From CAYLUN01 sp964386865 (lineage in GTDB: Bacteria; Verrucomicrobiota; Kiritimatiellia; RFP12; UBA1067), in NCBI GenBank assembly GCA_964386865.1, contig CAYLUN010000040.1:1-48821 (forward strand): a stretch of 48,821 nucleotides of DNA. The letters are read 5' to 3'. Within the stretch, counting starts at the first letter, position 1. Each line of letters starts with the position of its first letter. Both the position numbers and the translations under genes were made by a program. Under the pieces are notes generated by a model. The model was not told the DNA's origin. It saw only the letters and a list, made by a program, of their open reading frames with translations, and did not search any database. Of the stretch, positions 16,692 through 24,400 are shown piece by piece.

Positions 16692-17059
16692 TGTTGGAAT
16701 CTGTCTCACAAAAGAGAGGGAACGTCCCCACGTCTGCGGGGTGCCCCTCAAAAACTGGCCGGTTGATCCGCCACCCGGCGAACCGTGGGTGACGCTGGAA
16801 AAGGACTCAGAGAACACCTGAATTACCTGTCCCCTAGTTGCCCGAAAGGTGATTTTGCGCGGCGCGCGAGCGGGCGAGCACCTGCGATTCGTTGACCGAT
16901 CACACGGGGACGCAAGACTCGCCGACCTGTAGCTCCGCCGCTGCGTCGGCGGAGAGGCGGCGTGTTTCCGGCGACACAGCGCCGGAACTACAGAGCCGGC
17001 AGATCGCAGGCCACGAGCTGCGCATCACCGGTGATCGCTCCGTACGAGCAAGACGCACG
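16692..17059. other. Non-coding interval with a palindromic repeat
   Basis: No plausible gene is seen in this interval. It contains an imperfect palindrome at 16927-16993 whose ends read CTGTAGCTCCGCCGCTG and CAGCGCCGGAACTACAG. It resembles the hairpin at 766-828 and is probably another dispersed repeat. The long plus-strand frame that begins here is an antisense shadow of the apgM and cca genes. Confidence 0.55.
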
Positions 17060-18238
17060 CTACTTCAGCAGCAGGTCCATCAGGTCGGAGCCTCTGAGGT
17101 AGCCGAGCATGCCGCGTGTCGCCGCGGCCTCGTCAAAGGTCTGCACGCCGTCGGGCGGGACGCCGGGCTGGCAGACCGACACCGGGACGGGGGTGCGGGT
17201 GTGCTTGCCGAGCGCGAGCGGCACCGGGTGGTCGGGCAGCACGCAGTAGGCCACGTCAGGCCCGGCGGCCCGCATCACGCGGCCCACGACGCGGGCGTCG
17301 AAGTCCTCGATGGCCTGCATCTTCAGCTTCAGATCCTGCGCGTGCGAGACCTCGTCGATGGCTTCGACGTGGACGTAGACGAAGTCGTAGCCGTCCTTCA
17401 GCGCCTGCACCGCGGCGTCGGCCTTGCCCTCGTAGTTGGTGTCGATATAGCCGGTCGCGCCGGGCACCTTGATCACGTCCATGCCCATGCACGCGCCGAG
17501 GCCGTTGATCACGTCTACGGCCGAGATCACGGCGGCGCGGATGCCGTAGCGCTCGCAAATGTTGTGAATCGCGCCGGCCTTGCCTCCGCTCCAGGGCCAG
17601 ATGCCGTTGGCCTCGCGGCCCTTCAGCACGTCGGCGGCGCGGGCGATGAGGTCGCGCAGCACCGCGGCGGTGTGCTGGCCTTCGGTGGACTTGGTGCGCG
17701 GCAGGTGCTTGGCTACGACCTGGCCGTGGCAGTCGTCGGGCTTGTCGTACGAGATCTCCGCGCTGTACTCGGTGCCGGAGAGGATCAGCAGGTTGCGGTA
17801 GCTGACGCCGGGGTAGAAGCGGATCGAGTCGGTGCCGAGCTTCTCGCTGAGCAGGCGGACCGCCTCGACCGCGTCGGTTTGGGCGATGTGTCCGCCCGAG
17901 AAGTCGCGCAGGATGCCGTCCTTGTCGACGGTGACGAGGTTCATGCGGAAGGCGATGTCGTCCGGGCCGAGCTTGATGCCTTGGCTGGCGGCCTCGAGCG
18001 GCCCGCGGCCGCACATCTCGCGGGCGAGGTCGCAGCCGAGAACGGACATGTTGGCCACGTCGCTGGAGGTCGGGAAACCGGCCGGCAGGGTCAGCATCGT
18101 GCCGCTGCGCCCGGAGCGGGCGATGGCGTCCATGTTGGGCGTATTGGCGGCCTGGAGAGGTGTGCGGCGGCCCAGTTCGGTGATCGGTTCGTCGGCCATG
18201 CCGTCGCCGAGGAAGAGAACGGTCTTATGCGGTTTCAT
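17060..18238 (-). CDS. apgM: Cofactor-independent phosphoglycerate mutase, archaeal type (ApgM)
   Basis: 392-residue protein of the alkaline-phosphatase superfamily, ApgM branch, interconverting 2- and 3-phosphoglycerate. Visible are the metal-binding FLGDGMADEP (Asp12), the NTPNMDAIARSG segment, the FPTSSDVANMSVLG region containing the catalytic serine (58/59), GCGRGPLE-like MCGRGPLEAAS, and the later metal motifs VHVEAIDEVSHAQD and YCVLPDHPVP. The length is typical. I start at the ATG at 18238; a GTG at 18259 would add seven residues. No clear ribosome-binding site precedes either start. A TTGACA box lies in the 3' end of the upstream cca gene (see 18250-18278). Some bacteria in this family carry ApgM alone for glycolysis. 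Confidence 0.92.
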   Translation of the reverse strand: MKPHKTVLFLGDGMADEPITELGRRTPLQAANTPNMDAIARSGRSGTMLTLPAGFPTSSDVANMSVLGCDLAREMCGRGPLEAASQGIKLGPDDIAFRMNLVTVDKDGILRDFSGGHIAQTDAVEAVRLLSEKLGTDSIRFYPGVSYRNLLILSGTEYSAEISYDKPDDCHGQVVAKHLPRTKSTEGQHTAAVLRDLIARAADVLKGREANGIWPWSGGKAGAIHNICERYGIRAAVISAVDVINGLGACMGMDVIKVPGATGYIDTNYEGKADAAVQALKDGYDFVYVHVEAIDEVSHAQDLKLKMQAIEDFDARVVGRVMRAAGPDVAYCVLPDHPVPLALGKHTRTPVPVSVCQPGVPPDGVQTFDEAAATRGMLGYLRGSDLMDLLLK

Positions 18239-18249
18239 GATGCTGAAGT

Positions 18250-18278
18250 AGTCTGGCACACGAGCGTGCTGCTGTCAA
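18250..18278 (-). promoter_or_regulatory. Candidate promoter of apgM
   Basis: Minus-strand TTGACA (18273-18278) is followed after 17 bp by CAGACT (18250-18255), which is a poor -10. It overlaps the stop of cca. If used, transcription would begin only a few bases before the ATG at 18238. Confidence 0.35.
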
Positions 18279-19603
18279 TGTTTCGTGTGCTCCAGAGCGT
18301 AGGCGCGCGCCTCGTCGCGCGACGACACGCGTCCCTCGAGCTGGGCGTCGTACAGCTCGTTGAGCAGCGCCCCCAGCTCCGGCCCGGGCGTCAGGCCCCA
18401 CGCGACCAGATCCCGGCCGCGCACCAACGGCTCCGGCAGCACCGGCTCGGACTGGAACGCCTCGTGCGACTCTTTCAGAAAGCGCCACATGGCGAAGTCG
18501 TTGTTGCTGTGCAGGGTGTCGAGCCGCATGAGCTCCAGCAGCTGGGCGAAGTGGCCCGAGCCCAAGAAGCGGCGCAGCTTCGCCCGCCGCATCTTGTCGG
18601 CCTCCACGAACTGCATATGCCCCGCCACCAGCGCCTTGACCGCTTCGATCCGCGCGGAAGGCTGCCTGAGCCGCAGCAAAATCGCCTCCGCCAGCGCCGC
18701 GCCGACGGGCGCGTGGCTTGGGAAACGGATGCGCACCGCCCCCGTCTCGGGGTCGGGCAGCTCGCAATAGGTCACGGGCTTGCCGATGTCGTGCAGTAGC
18801 ACGCCCAGCGCCAGCTCCGGCTCGCGCGGCACGGGCAGCTCGTCCAGCATCAGGCAGGTGTGCGTCCACACGTCGCCCTCGGGATGGAACTTCGGCGGCT
18901 GCGCCGTGCCGTGCAGGGCCAGCACCTCCGGCAGGACGTGCGCCAGAAGCCCCGTCTCGCGCAGCAGGTTCAGGCCCACCGACGGCCGCGGCGATTCGCA
19001 CAGCAGCCGGACGAACTCCGACGCGACGCGCTCCGCGCTCACCGTCCTGATCCACTCCGCGTGCGCCGCGATCGCCGCGCGGGACGCCGTCTCGATCTCG
19101 AAGCCCAGCACCGAGGCGAACCGCACCGCTCGCAGCAGGCGCAAGTGATCCTCACGGAAACGCGCCTCCGGGTCGCCGATGGCCCGGATCACGCGCGCGC
19201 CGAGGTCGTCGAGGCCGCCCACGTAATCGATCACCTCGCCGCTCGAGGGGTCGCAGAAGAGCCCGTTCACCGTGAAGTCGCGGCGCTGCGCGTCGCCCTC
19301 CGCCGTCGCGAAGGACACGCCCTCGGGGTGGCGGCCGTCCGTGTAGGCGCCGTCTGTGCGGAAGGTCGCCACGTCGAACTGGAAGCCGTCGCGCAACACC
19401 AGCACCACGCCGAAGGCCTTGCCCACGGCCACGGTCTGGCCCGGAAAGAGCTCCTCCACCTGATCCGGCGTCGCCGAGGTGGCGATGTCGATGTCCTTGA
19501 GCGGACGGCCCAGCCGCGCATCGCGCACGCAGCCGCCCGCGAAGAGCACCCGGTGGCCGGCCCGCGACAGCTCGCCCGCCACGCCGCGCGCGGCCGACAC
19601 CAT
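18275..19603 (-). CDS. cca: CCA tRNA nucleotidyltransferase / poly(A) polymerase family protein with HD domain
   Basis: 442 residues. It has a class II nucleotidyltransferase head with GGCVRDARLGRPLKDIDIAT (catalytic Asp37 and Asp39), RRDFTVNGLF and the RNA-binding HLRLLRAVRFA region, then an HD domain (HTCLMLDE and VLLHDIGKP). These enzymes add or repair the CCA end of tRNA. A related A-adding enzyme or poly(A) polymerase cannot be excluded. The open frame extends upstream to 19840, but those 79 codons consist of the hairpin array at 19621-19813 and encode only repetitive RGHSCPR-like sequence. I therefore start at the ATG at 19603. It lies downstream of the DUF2961 gene and upstream of apgM. 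Confidence 0.9.
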   Translation of the reverse strand: MVSAARGVAGELSRAGHRVLFAGGCVRDARLGRPLKDIDIATSATPDQVEELFPGQTVAVGKAFGVVLVLRDGFQFDVATFRTDGAYTDGRHPEGVSFATAEGDAQRRDFTVNGLFCDPSSGEVIDYVGGLDDLGARVIRAIGDPEARFREDHLRLLRAVRFASVLGFEIETASRAAIAAHAEWIRTVSAERVASEFVRLLCESPRPSVGLNLLRETGLLAHVLPEVLALHGTAQPPKFHPEGDVWTHTCLMLDELPVPREPELALGVLLHDIGKPVTYCELPDPETGAVRIRFPSHAPVGAALAEAILLRLRQPSARIEAVKALVAGHMQFVEADKMRRAKLRRFLGSGHFAQLLELMRLDTLHSNNDFAMWRFLKESHEAFQSEPVLPEPLVRGRDLVAWGLTPGPELGALLNELYDAQLEGRVSSRDEARAYALEHTKH

Positions 19604-19620
19604 CGCTACGTCATGGGAGA

Positions 19621-19813
19621 GGGGACACTCTTGTCCCCGGCAGTCCACGCCTTGGGAGCAAGGACACTCTTGTCCTTGCAGCAGGGACAGGAGCGTCCCC
19701 GCTGTTGGAGATGGCCGGGGACAGGAGTGTCCCCGCTCCCGTAGAGCCGGGGACAGGAGTGCCCCCGCTCCCAGAGAAGGAGACGCCAATAAGCCGGGGA
19801 CAGGAGCGTCCCC
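19621..19813. repeat. Array of six short hairpins (GGGGAC-N6-GTCCCC family)
   Basis: Six copies lie at 19621-19638, 19660-19677, 19684-19699, 19717-19734, 19749-19766 and 19796-19813. Each has a six-base stem around a six-base loop. The loop reads AGGAGT or AGGAGC in four copies and ACTCTT in the two left-most, which are in the opposite orientation. In the second copy the stem reads AAGGAC/GTCCTT, so both sides changed together. Outer bases often read CCG and GCTCC. Spacing is irregular. The array occupies nearly all of the interval between cca and the DUF2961 gene. Confidence 0.85.
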
Positions 19814-19846
19814 GCTCCCAGATGAAGTTTCGCCACACATAGCAGA

Positions 19847-21043
19847 CTACTTCTGCGGAACCACCACCTGCAGCGGGGCGACCTTCAGGACATCCGTCGC
19901 CGGCAGCGCCGGGAAGGGCGCGTGCGGCTCGGCCTGATACCAGTAGGCCACGGAGGCCACGTCGTCGCGCAGCGGCAGGTAACGGCCGGACTTGTCGGCC
20001 ATCCACCCCAGCGCCTGAATCGTGACTTTCAGCTCCTCCGTGAAGCGCACCGGGTCGGCCACGTGCCAGCGGTAGAGCCCGAAACGCTGGCCCGGCACGT
20101 AGACCGCATCGGGCGGCAGCACCTGCGCCAGCCCCGAGTGCGGCGTACTGAAGGTCTGGTATTTCTTCGTCTCCTGGTTCTCGAAGTTGTACGAGCCGCA
20201 GAAGTAGTCCTCGGTGCCCGTGCCGCAGATCGTCGGGAACTTCGTGTCGCCGTCCAGGAAGAACTTGATCTCGCCCTCGCCCCACCAGCCGGGGCTGCGC
20301 ACCTCCCACGCGAGGTAGGTGCCGACGTACTGGCCGCGGCCGCGCACGCCGTCGAGGATCGTCACATCAGGCTTCTCGCCCACCTGCGGCACGCGCCGGA
20401 ACTGCGCGTGGAAGGTGCCGGTGTCGGGCGGGACGTCGGTCAGCGTGTAGTTGATCTGGTAGTAAAGCCGCATCGGCTTCTCGTCCAGATTCTCGAGCGT
20501 GACCTTCGCTCCCTTGTGGAACGGCATCACCCAGTAGCAGTTGAAGGCGCTGCCGGGGTTGACGCACACGGGCATGGAGTTGATCTGGCAGTACTTGCCC
20601 CAGCCGCACGCGAAGAAGTCGCCCAACGGCACCTCCACCGACGGCGTGAGCTCGCCGTCCCAATAGAAGCGCAGGATGTTGAAGCGCGTCTTGTCGAGCG
20701 GCGCGGGCGTCATCCAGATCTGCTGGATTGCGCCGGCGCCGCTGATCTCGCCGAGCGTGACCGTGCTTTTCGCCGGCACGTTGATGAAGGGCGAAACCTT
20801 CCAGCCTTGGCCGAGGTCGCGCGCCGCGTGCCACGCCGGCCCGTTGGTGGACATACCGGCCGCGCCCTTGTCGCCCGTGATGTTCTCCGGGCTGATCGAG
20901 CGCGTCTCCGCATCCGACAGCCGGCACAGGTTGCCGAGGTTCAAACTGAGCCCGTTGAAGCGCCCCACGCGCGGCGCCGTGCACGCCGTGACCACCGCCA
21001 GCGCCGCCAACGCCGCCATTGAAACGAGACCCTTCATTCTCAT
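19847..21043 (-). CDS. DUF2961 (GH172-type) lipoprotein
   Basis: 398 residues with a lipoprotein-type signal ending in VVTAC (Cys ~21-22), followed by a DUF2961 protein. Landmarks include GPAWHAARDLGQGWKVSPF, FYWDGELTPSVEVPLGDFF, NPGSAFNCYWVMPF, YYQINYTLTD, and the conserved FFLDGDTKFPTICGTGTEDYF. DUF2961 has been recognised as glycoside hydrolase family 172, whose characterised members act on furanose sugars (difructose dianhydride, D-arabinofuranosides); the substrate here is unknown. Start ATG 21043 follows AGAGGGG. A longer frame to 21070 adds nine charged residues before the signal and is unlikely. A relative of the 11.6-kb MITE lies upstream at 21087-21202. Confidence 0.88.
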   Translation of the reverse strand: MRMKGLVSMAALAALAVVTACTAPRVGRFNGLSLNLGNLCRLSDAETRSISPENITGDKGAAGMSTNGPAWHAARDLGQGWKVSPFINVPAKSTVTLGEISGAGAIQQIWMTPAPLDKTRFNILRFYWDGELTPSVEVPLGDFFACGWGKYCQINSMPVCVNPGSAFNCYWVMPFHKGAKVTLENLDEKPMRLYYQINYTLTDVPPDTGTFHAQFRRVPQVGEKPDVTILDGVRGRGQYVGTYLAWEVRSPGWWGEGEIKFFLDGDTKFPTICGTGTEDYFCGSYNFENQETKKYQTFSTPHSGLAQVLPPDAVYVPGQRFGLYRWHVADPVRFTEELKVTIQALGWMADKSGRYLPLRDDVASVAYWYQAEPHAPFPALPATDVLKVAPLQVVVPQK

Positions 21044-21086
21044 CTCACACCCCTCTTTCTCGCTCTCCACATTCCGACCTCTGTTT

Positions 21087-21202
21087 GCGCTGAAAAAGGC
21101 GGCTTTAAGCGCCTGACGGCGCCACTACGAGCGCTTCGCACCCGTTTGTGCCCGTGAGGGCATTCCGTTCGATTCAACGCCGCCCGCCGACTTTTTCAGC
21201 GG
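21087..21202. mobile_element. Second MITE-like element, related core, different ends
   Basis: The core at about 21104-21175, with AAGCGCCTGACGGCGCCACT, matches the reverse complement of the core of the element at 11587-11716. Its ends form a different imperfect inverted repeat, GCGCTGAAAAAGGCGGC (21087-21103) and the 14-of-17 complement at 21186-21202. No clear target duplication is seen. It lies between hisC and the DUF2961 gene. Confidence 0.55.
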
Positions 21203-21221
21203 AATCGACCGCTGACCTCCC

Positions 21222-22256
21222 TCACTCGGGCAGCGCGGCGAGCAGCGCGTCCGCCTGCCCGTCCGTGCCGACCGTGATGCGCAGGTACTCGCCCGTGTCG
21301 GGCCCCGGGAAATAGCGCACGTAGATCTTCGCTGCCTTCAGCGCGTCGAACACCCGCCGCGCGTCGCCGTCCGGCGGCCGCGCGAACACGAAATTCGTCT
21401 GCGAGTCGCACACGCGCCACCCGCGCCGCCGCAGCTCGTCCATCAGGCGGCCGCGCGTCGCGCGGATCTTGCCCACGTTCTCGCGCATGTAGGGCAGGTC
21501 GCTGAGCGCGGCCAGGCCCACCACCTGCGCGAGCATGTCCATGTTGTACGAGTCCTTGATCTTGTACAGCGCGCCGATCAAGTCCTCCGGACCGATCACG
21601 AAACCGAAACGCATCCCGGCCAGCGAGAACGACTTCGAGAAGGTGCGCATCACCAGCGTGTTCGCGTTGTCCGGCGCGAGCGCGAGGTCCAGGCAGTTCG
21701 CGTCCGCGAAGTCGCCGTACGCCTCGTCGATCAGCACGACGCCGCCGAAGCCCTTGCAGAAGGCCGCCACGGCCGCCTTGTCGAACATCATGCTCGTGGG
21801 CGCGTTGGGGTTGGTCATGAAGAAGAGCGAAGCAGAGTAGCCCGCGGGCATGCGCCACGTGAAGTCCTTGTTCAGCGCCACGGGGCGGCGCTCGACCCCG
21901 CGGATCGCGTCCAGCACCGGGTAGAGCGAGTAGGACGGCACAAAGTAGCCGACGCTGCCGTCGTTCTCCACGAACGCCCGCGTGCAGAGCGCGAGGATCT
22001 CGTCCGAACCGTTGCCGATGAAGACCTGGTTCACCGTGCAGCCGTGGATCTCCGCGAGCCGCTGCCGCAGCGCCATGAAGACGGGATCGGGGTAGAGCCG
22101 CAGGCGCGCGTAGTCGAACGCCTGCAGCGCCTCGGCCACCTTGGGGCTCGGCGGGTACGGGTTCTCGTTGGTGTTGAGCTTGATAATGCCCGGGTCTTTC
22201 GGCTGCTCGCCGGGCGTGTAGGCCTCGAGGGCTTGGACGTTTTTGCAGATACTCAT
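21222..22256 (-). CDS. hisC: Histidinol-phosphate aminotransferase
   Basis: 344-residue fold-type I PLP aminotransferase of the HisC family, catalysing the transamination of imidazole-acetol phosphate in histidine synthesis. Evidence includes KLNTNENPYPPSP near the N terminus, FIGNGSDEILAL, FMTNPNAPTS, VVLIDEAYGDFA, the PLP lysine in FSKSFSLAGMRFG (Lys208) and the C-terminal YLRITVG. It stands alone, without other his genes, so assignment among HisC and related aminotransferases rests on sequence only. Start ATG 22256 begins the conserved N terminus; no ribosome-binding site is evident. The open frame upstream to 22349 crosses the promoter and is not coding. Confidence 0.93.
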   Translation of the reverse strand: MSICKNVQALEAYTPGEQPKDPGIIKLNTNENPYPPSPKVAEALQAFDYARLRLYPDPVFMALRQRLAEIHGCTVNQVFIGNGSDEILALCTRAFVENDGSVGYFVPSYSLYPVLDAIRGVERRPVALNKDFTWRMPAGYSASLFFMTNPNAPTSMMFDKAAVAAFCKGFGGVVLIDEAYGDFADANCLDLALAPDNANTLVMRTFSKSFSLAGMRFGFVIGPEDLIGALYKIKDSYNMDMLAQVVGLAALSDLPYMRENVGKIRATRGRLMDELRRRGWRVCDSQTNFVFARPPDGDARRVFDALKAAKIYVRYFPGPDTGEYLRITVGTDGQADALLAALPE

Positions 22257-22272
22257 GGCTGTTGTTTTTTGT

Positions 22273-22305
22273 GATTCGCGTATCGGAAACGAATCCACTA
22301 TACCA
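22273..22305 (-). promoter_or_regulatory. hisC promoter with inverted repeat at the transcription start
   Basis: An extended -10 (TGGTATAGT on the minus strand; -10 at 22297-22302) lies about 40 bp before the hisC ATG, with no good -35. Directly downstream GATTCG/CGAATC arms (22273-22278 and 22290-22295) form an inverted repeat over the expected transcription start, a candidate operator. Confidence 0.5.
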
Positions 22306-22731
22306 CAACTTCCCTGCCTTGTGAGCCAGCCAGCCGCGATTTGTGACAAATTGGGCTACCGAATAGATATGCAGGTGAGCCATCGCTCACGCCCGATCAA
22401 CAGACCTGTCCAGCCGGCACGAAGCCTTGCGTCTGCTCATGTAATCGGCATTTGACTATACCTGAGCTGGCCATTCCACCGCTCATTGTTTCCACACATC
22501 ATGAAGTGTGGAAACGACCTGCTGACTTCCATGGGGATCTCCCGTCGAGGCCGTACCTTACATCTGGCGCACGCGCCGGACTTCCTTTGGCCCGCCTCTC
22601 AAGGACGACACGGAGGTCGTCCCTCCTGTACGAGGCGCTTCGTTCCGATACTACTCGCAATGGAGGGCCCGCCTCCGTGCGGGCCGCCTGTTCGGGCGAG
22701 GTTCAACTGTGTCTTCTTGGCTCCGCCCGCG
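22306..22731. other. Non-coding interval with three hairpins
   Basis: No gene is seen. A perfect 10-bp inverted repeat, GTTTCCACAC/GTGTGGAAAC with an 8-bp loop, lies at 22488-22515. Two copies of the GGAGGG-stem-CTCCGT-stem family lie at 22603-22626 (minus orientation, stem GGACGAC/GTCGTCC) and 22662-22685 (plus orientation, stem GGCCCGC/GCGGGCC). None has a T-tract. Confidence 0.7.
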
Positions 22732-23487
22732 TCAGAAATAGCCGCCCTTATCGGCGATCTCGTGGATGGTCTCGCCTTTTGCGACCCAGCCGAAGATCTT
22801 CTTTTCGTTCTCACGGATCTCCTCGGCGCGCACCAGCACGTCGTAGGCGATGTCGCGGGGAATGCAGACCACGCCGTCGCAGTCCGCGAAGAGCACGTCG
22901 CCGGGGCGGATCACCGCGTCGCCGATCTTGATCGGTATCTGGTAGTGCGTGATGAGGCAGCGGCCAAGCGAGCCGTTCGGACTGCGGTACTTGTAGTAGA
23001 CAGGGAAGGGCTTCTCCAGAATCTGCTTGGTGTCGCGGATGCCGCCGTCGATGCAGGCCGCGCGCACGCCCTTGGCGTACGCGGTCGCGGTCATCACGCC
23101 GCCCCAGAGCGTGGCCCTCTCGTCGTTGGAGGTGTCCCACGCCACGAAGTGATCCTCGCCCAGCTCGTCGAGCATCTGCGTGCGGAAGGTCATCTCGCCT
23201 GTGATCTTGACGTTCGGCGCGCTCTTGACCGTGAAGGCGATGCCCGCTACGACGTCGCCGTCGCGCAGGGGTCGCAGGTGGCCGGGCAGCGACTGGTCGA
23301 GCAGGCAGAACTCGCGCAGCACGTCGCTGATCGCGCCGGTGTAGAGCTGCTCGTAGCGCGCCAGCAGCTCCTTGACCGGCACCGGAAACGCCTGGGTCGA
23401 GACGGCTTCGCGCTGCGCGATCAGCCGCTCCAGCTTCATCATCTTCGCCTCTTTCTGCAACAAGCCTTCTTCTTTCATTTCGCTCAT
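22732..23487 (-). CDS. RraA-family protein (HMG/CHA-aldolase-like)
   Basis: 251 residues. The core shows the RraA/HMG-aldolase family features: YTGAISDVL, the WGGVMTATAYAKGVRAACID segment, the GGIRDTKQI motif (the arginine and aspartate of the metal/substrate site) and IRPGDVLFADCDGVVCIP. Family members are class II pyruvate aldolases acting on 4-hydroxy-2-oxoacids, or act as RNase E inhibitors; an aldolase-like role fits better here because the gene is the last of an MFS transporter / SDR / RraA operon resembling sugar-acid catabolic clusters. The N-terminal ~30 residues are charged and longer than usual. Start ATG 23487 has GGAG at a suitable distance. The 84-bp spacer before it contains a heptamer tandem repeat. 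Confidence 0.87.
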   Translation of the reverse strand: MSEMKEEGLLQKEAKMMKLERLIAQREAVSTQAFPVPVKELLARYEQLYTGAISDVLREFCLLDQSLPGHLRPLRDGDVVAGIAFTVKSAPNVKITGEMTFRTQMLDELGEDHFVAWDTSNDERATLWGGVMTATAYAKGVRAACIDGGIRDTKQILEKPFPVYYKYRSPNGSLGRCLITHYQIPIKIGDAVIRPGDVLFADCDGVVCIPRDIAYDVLVRAEEIRENEKKIFGWVAKGETIHEIADKGGYF

Positions 23488-23518
23488 TCTTTGACTCCGT
23501 TCCTGAACTTCCGACGCT

Positions 23519-23571
23519 GACCTCTGCCCTCTGACCTCCGACCTCCGACCTCCGACCTCCGACCTCTGCCC
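23519..23571. repeat. Heptamer tandem repeat (GGAGGTC)n
   Basis: On the minus strand this stretch is built of GGAGGTC/GAGGTCG units: four near-perfect copies flanked by decayed ones (AGAGGGC, AGAGGTC). It fills the spacer between the SDR stop (23572) and the RraA gene. Each unit contains GGAGG, the core of a Shine-Dalgarno sequence. Confidence 0.8.
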
Positions 23572-24363
23572 TCACGCAATCCCCATGCCTCCGTCGACGC
23601 AGATCGTCGTGCCCGTAATGTAGCGGCCGGCGTCCGAGCACAGCAGCAGCGCGGCGCCCGCGGCGTCCTGCGGCTCCGCGAAGTCGCGCACCGGAATACG
23701 CTGGCGCACCTGCTCCGCATACGCCGGATTGGCCAGCGCCTCGGCGTTGCGGTCCGTGGCGAAGACGCCCGGGCAGAGGTTGTTGACGGTAATGCCGTCC
23801 GGCCCGACCTGCTTGGCGAGGTTCCGCACCAGGTTTTCCAGCGCCGACTTGCTGGCCGCGTAGACGATCATGTCGGGGTGCGGCCTCTGCTCCTGCACGC
23901 TCCCCACCGAGACCAGCCGCCCCCAGCGCCGCTTGGCCATCTCGGGCGCGGCCGCCTGAAAGAGCTGGAGCGTGGCGTGGAAGTTGACCTGCATCTGCAC
24001 GAGCGCCTCCTCTTCGGACACCTCGCGCCACGGCCGCCGGAGCTGGACCGACGCGTTGGCCACGACGATGTCGGGCGCGCCGATCAGCCGGGTGGCGGCG
24101 GCTACGATCTCGGCGGCCATGCCGGGCGCGGCGAGGTCGCCGGTCACCGCGACGCTGTCCGGGGACAGCGCGCGCACGTCCGCCAGAGTCGCGTCGAGCG
24201 GCTCGCTCGGCTTGACGCCGTGCACGGCGACCGTCGCGCCGAACTCGGCGAGCGCGAGCGCGAGGCCCCGTCCGATGCCGCGCGCGGAGCCGGTCACCAG
24301 CGCGCGCCGCCCGGCCAATGAAAAAGCCGCCCTGAGGTTCGAGGGTTTGTTCGTTTCCGCCAT
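23572..24363 (-). CDS. SDR-family oxidoreductase
   Basis: 263 residues, classical short-chain dehydrogenase. It shows the cofactor motif TGSARGIGRGLALALA, NAS in IVVANAS, the catalytic serine in VSVGSVQ, YAASKSALENLVR (YxxxK), NNLCPGVFATD and the C-terminal ITGTTICVDGGMG. Members of this group reduce or oxidise sugars and sugar acids, for example gluconate 5-dehydrogenases; the substrate is not determined. It lies 37 bp after the MFS transporter and 84 bp before the RraA gene, all in one direction, so a common role in uptake and oxidation of a sugar or sugar acid is likely. Start ATG 24363 follows AAAGGA. Confidence 0.9.
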   Translation of the reverse strand: MAETNKPSNLRAAFSLAGRRALVTGSARGIGRGLALALAEFGATVAVHGVKPSEPLDATLADVRALSPDSVAVTGDLAAPGMAAEIVAAATRLIGAPDIVVANASVQLRRPWREVSEEEALVQMQVNFHATLQLFQAAAPEMAKRRWGRLVSVGSVQEQRPHPDMIVYAASKSALENLVRNLAKQVGPDGITVNNLCPGVFATDRNAEALANPAYAEQVRQRIPVRDFAEPQDAAGAALLLCSDAGRYITGTTICVDGGMGIA

Positions 24364-24400
24364 ATCCCGTCCTTTGCCGCTGCTTTAGCCCGTCGGCCCG

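Noticed and set aside
16892..18799. 635-codon plus-strand open frame
   Set aside because: Antisense shadow of apgM and cca; starts inside a palindromic repeat.
19621..19813. CRISPR-like appearance of the hairpin array
   Set aside because: Spacing is irregular, units occur in both orientations, and there are no equal-length unique spacers or cas genes.
19604..19840. N-terminal extension of cca with RGHSCPR-like repeats
   Set aside because: It is the translation of the hairpin array, not conserved protein; the family N terminus begins at the ATG at 19603.
21160..21180. GTTCGATTC resembling a tRNA T-loop
   Set aside because: No matching acceptor, D or anticodon stems can be drawn around it, and it lies within a repeat element.
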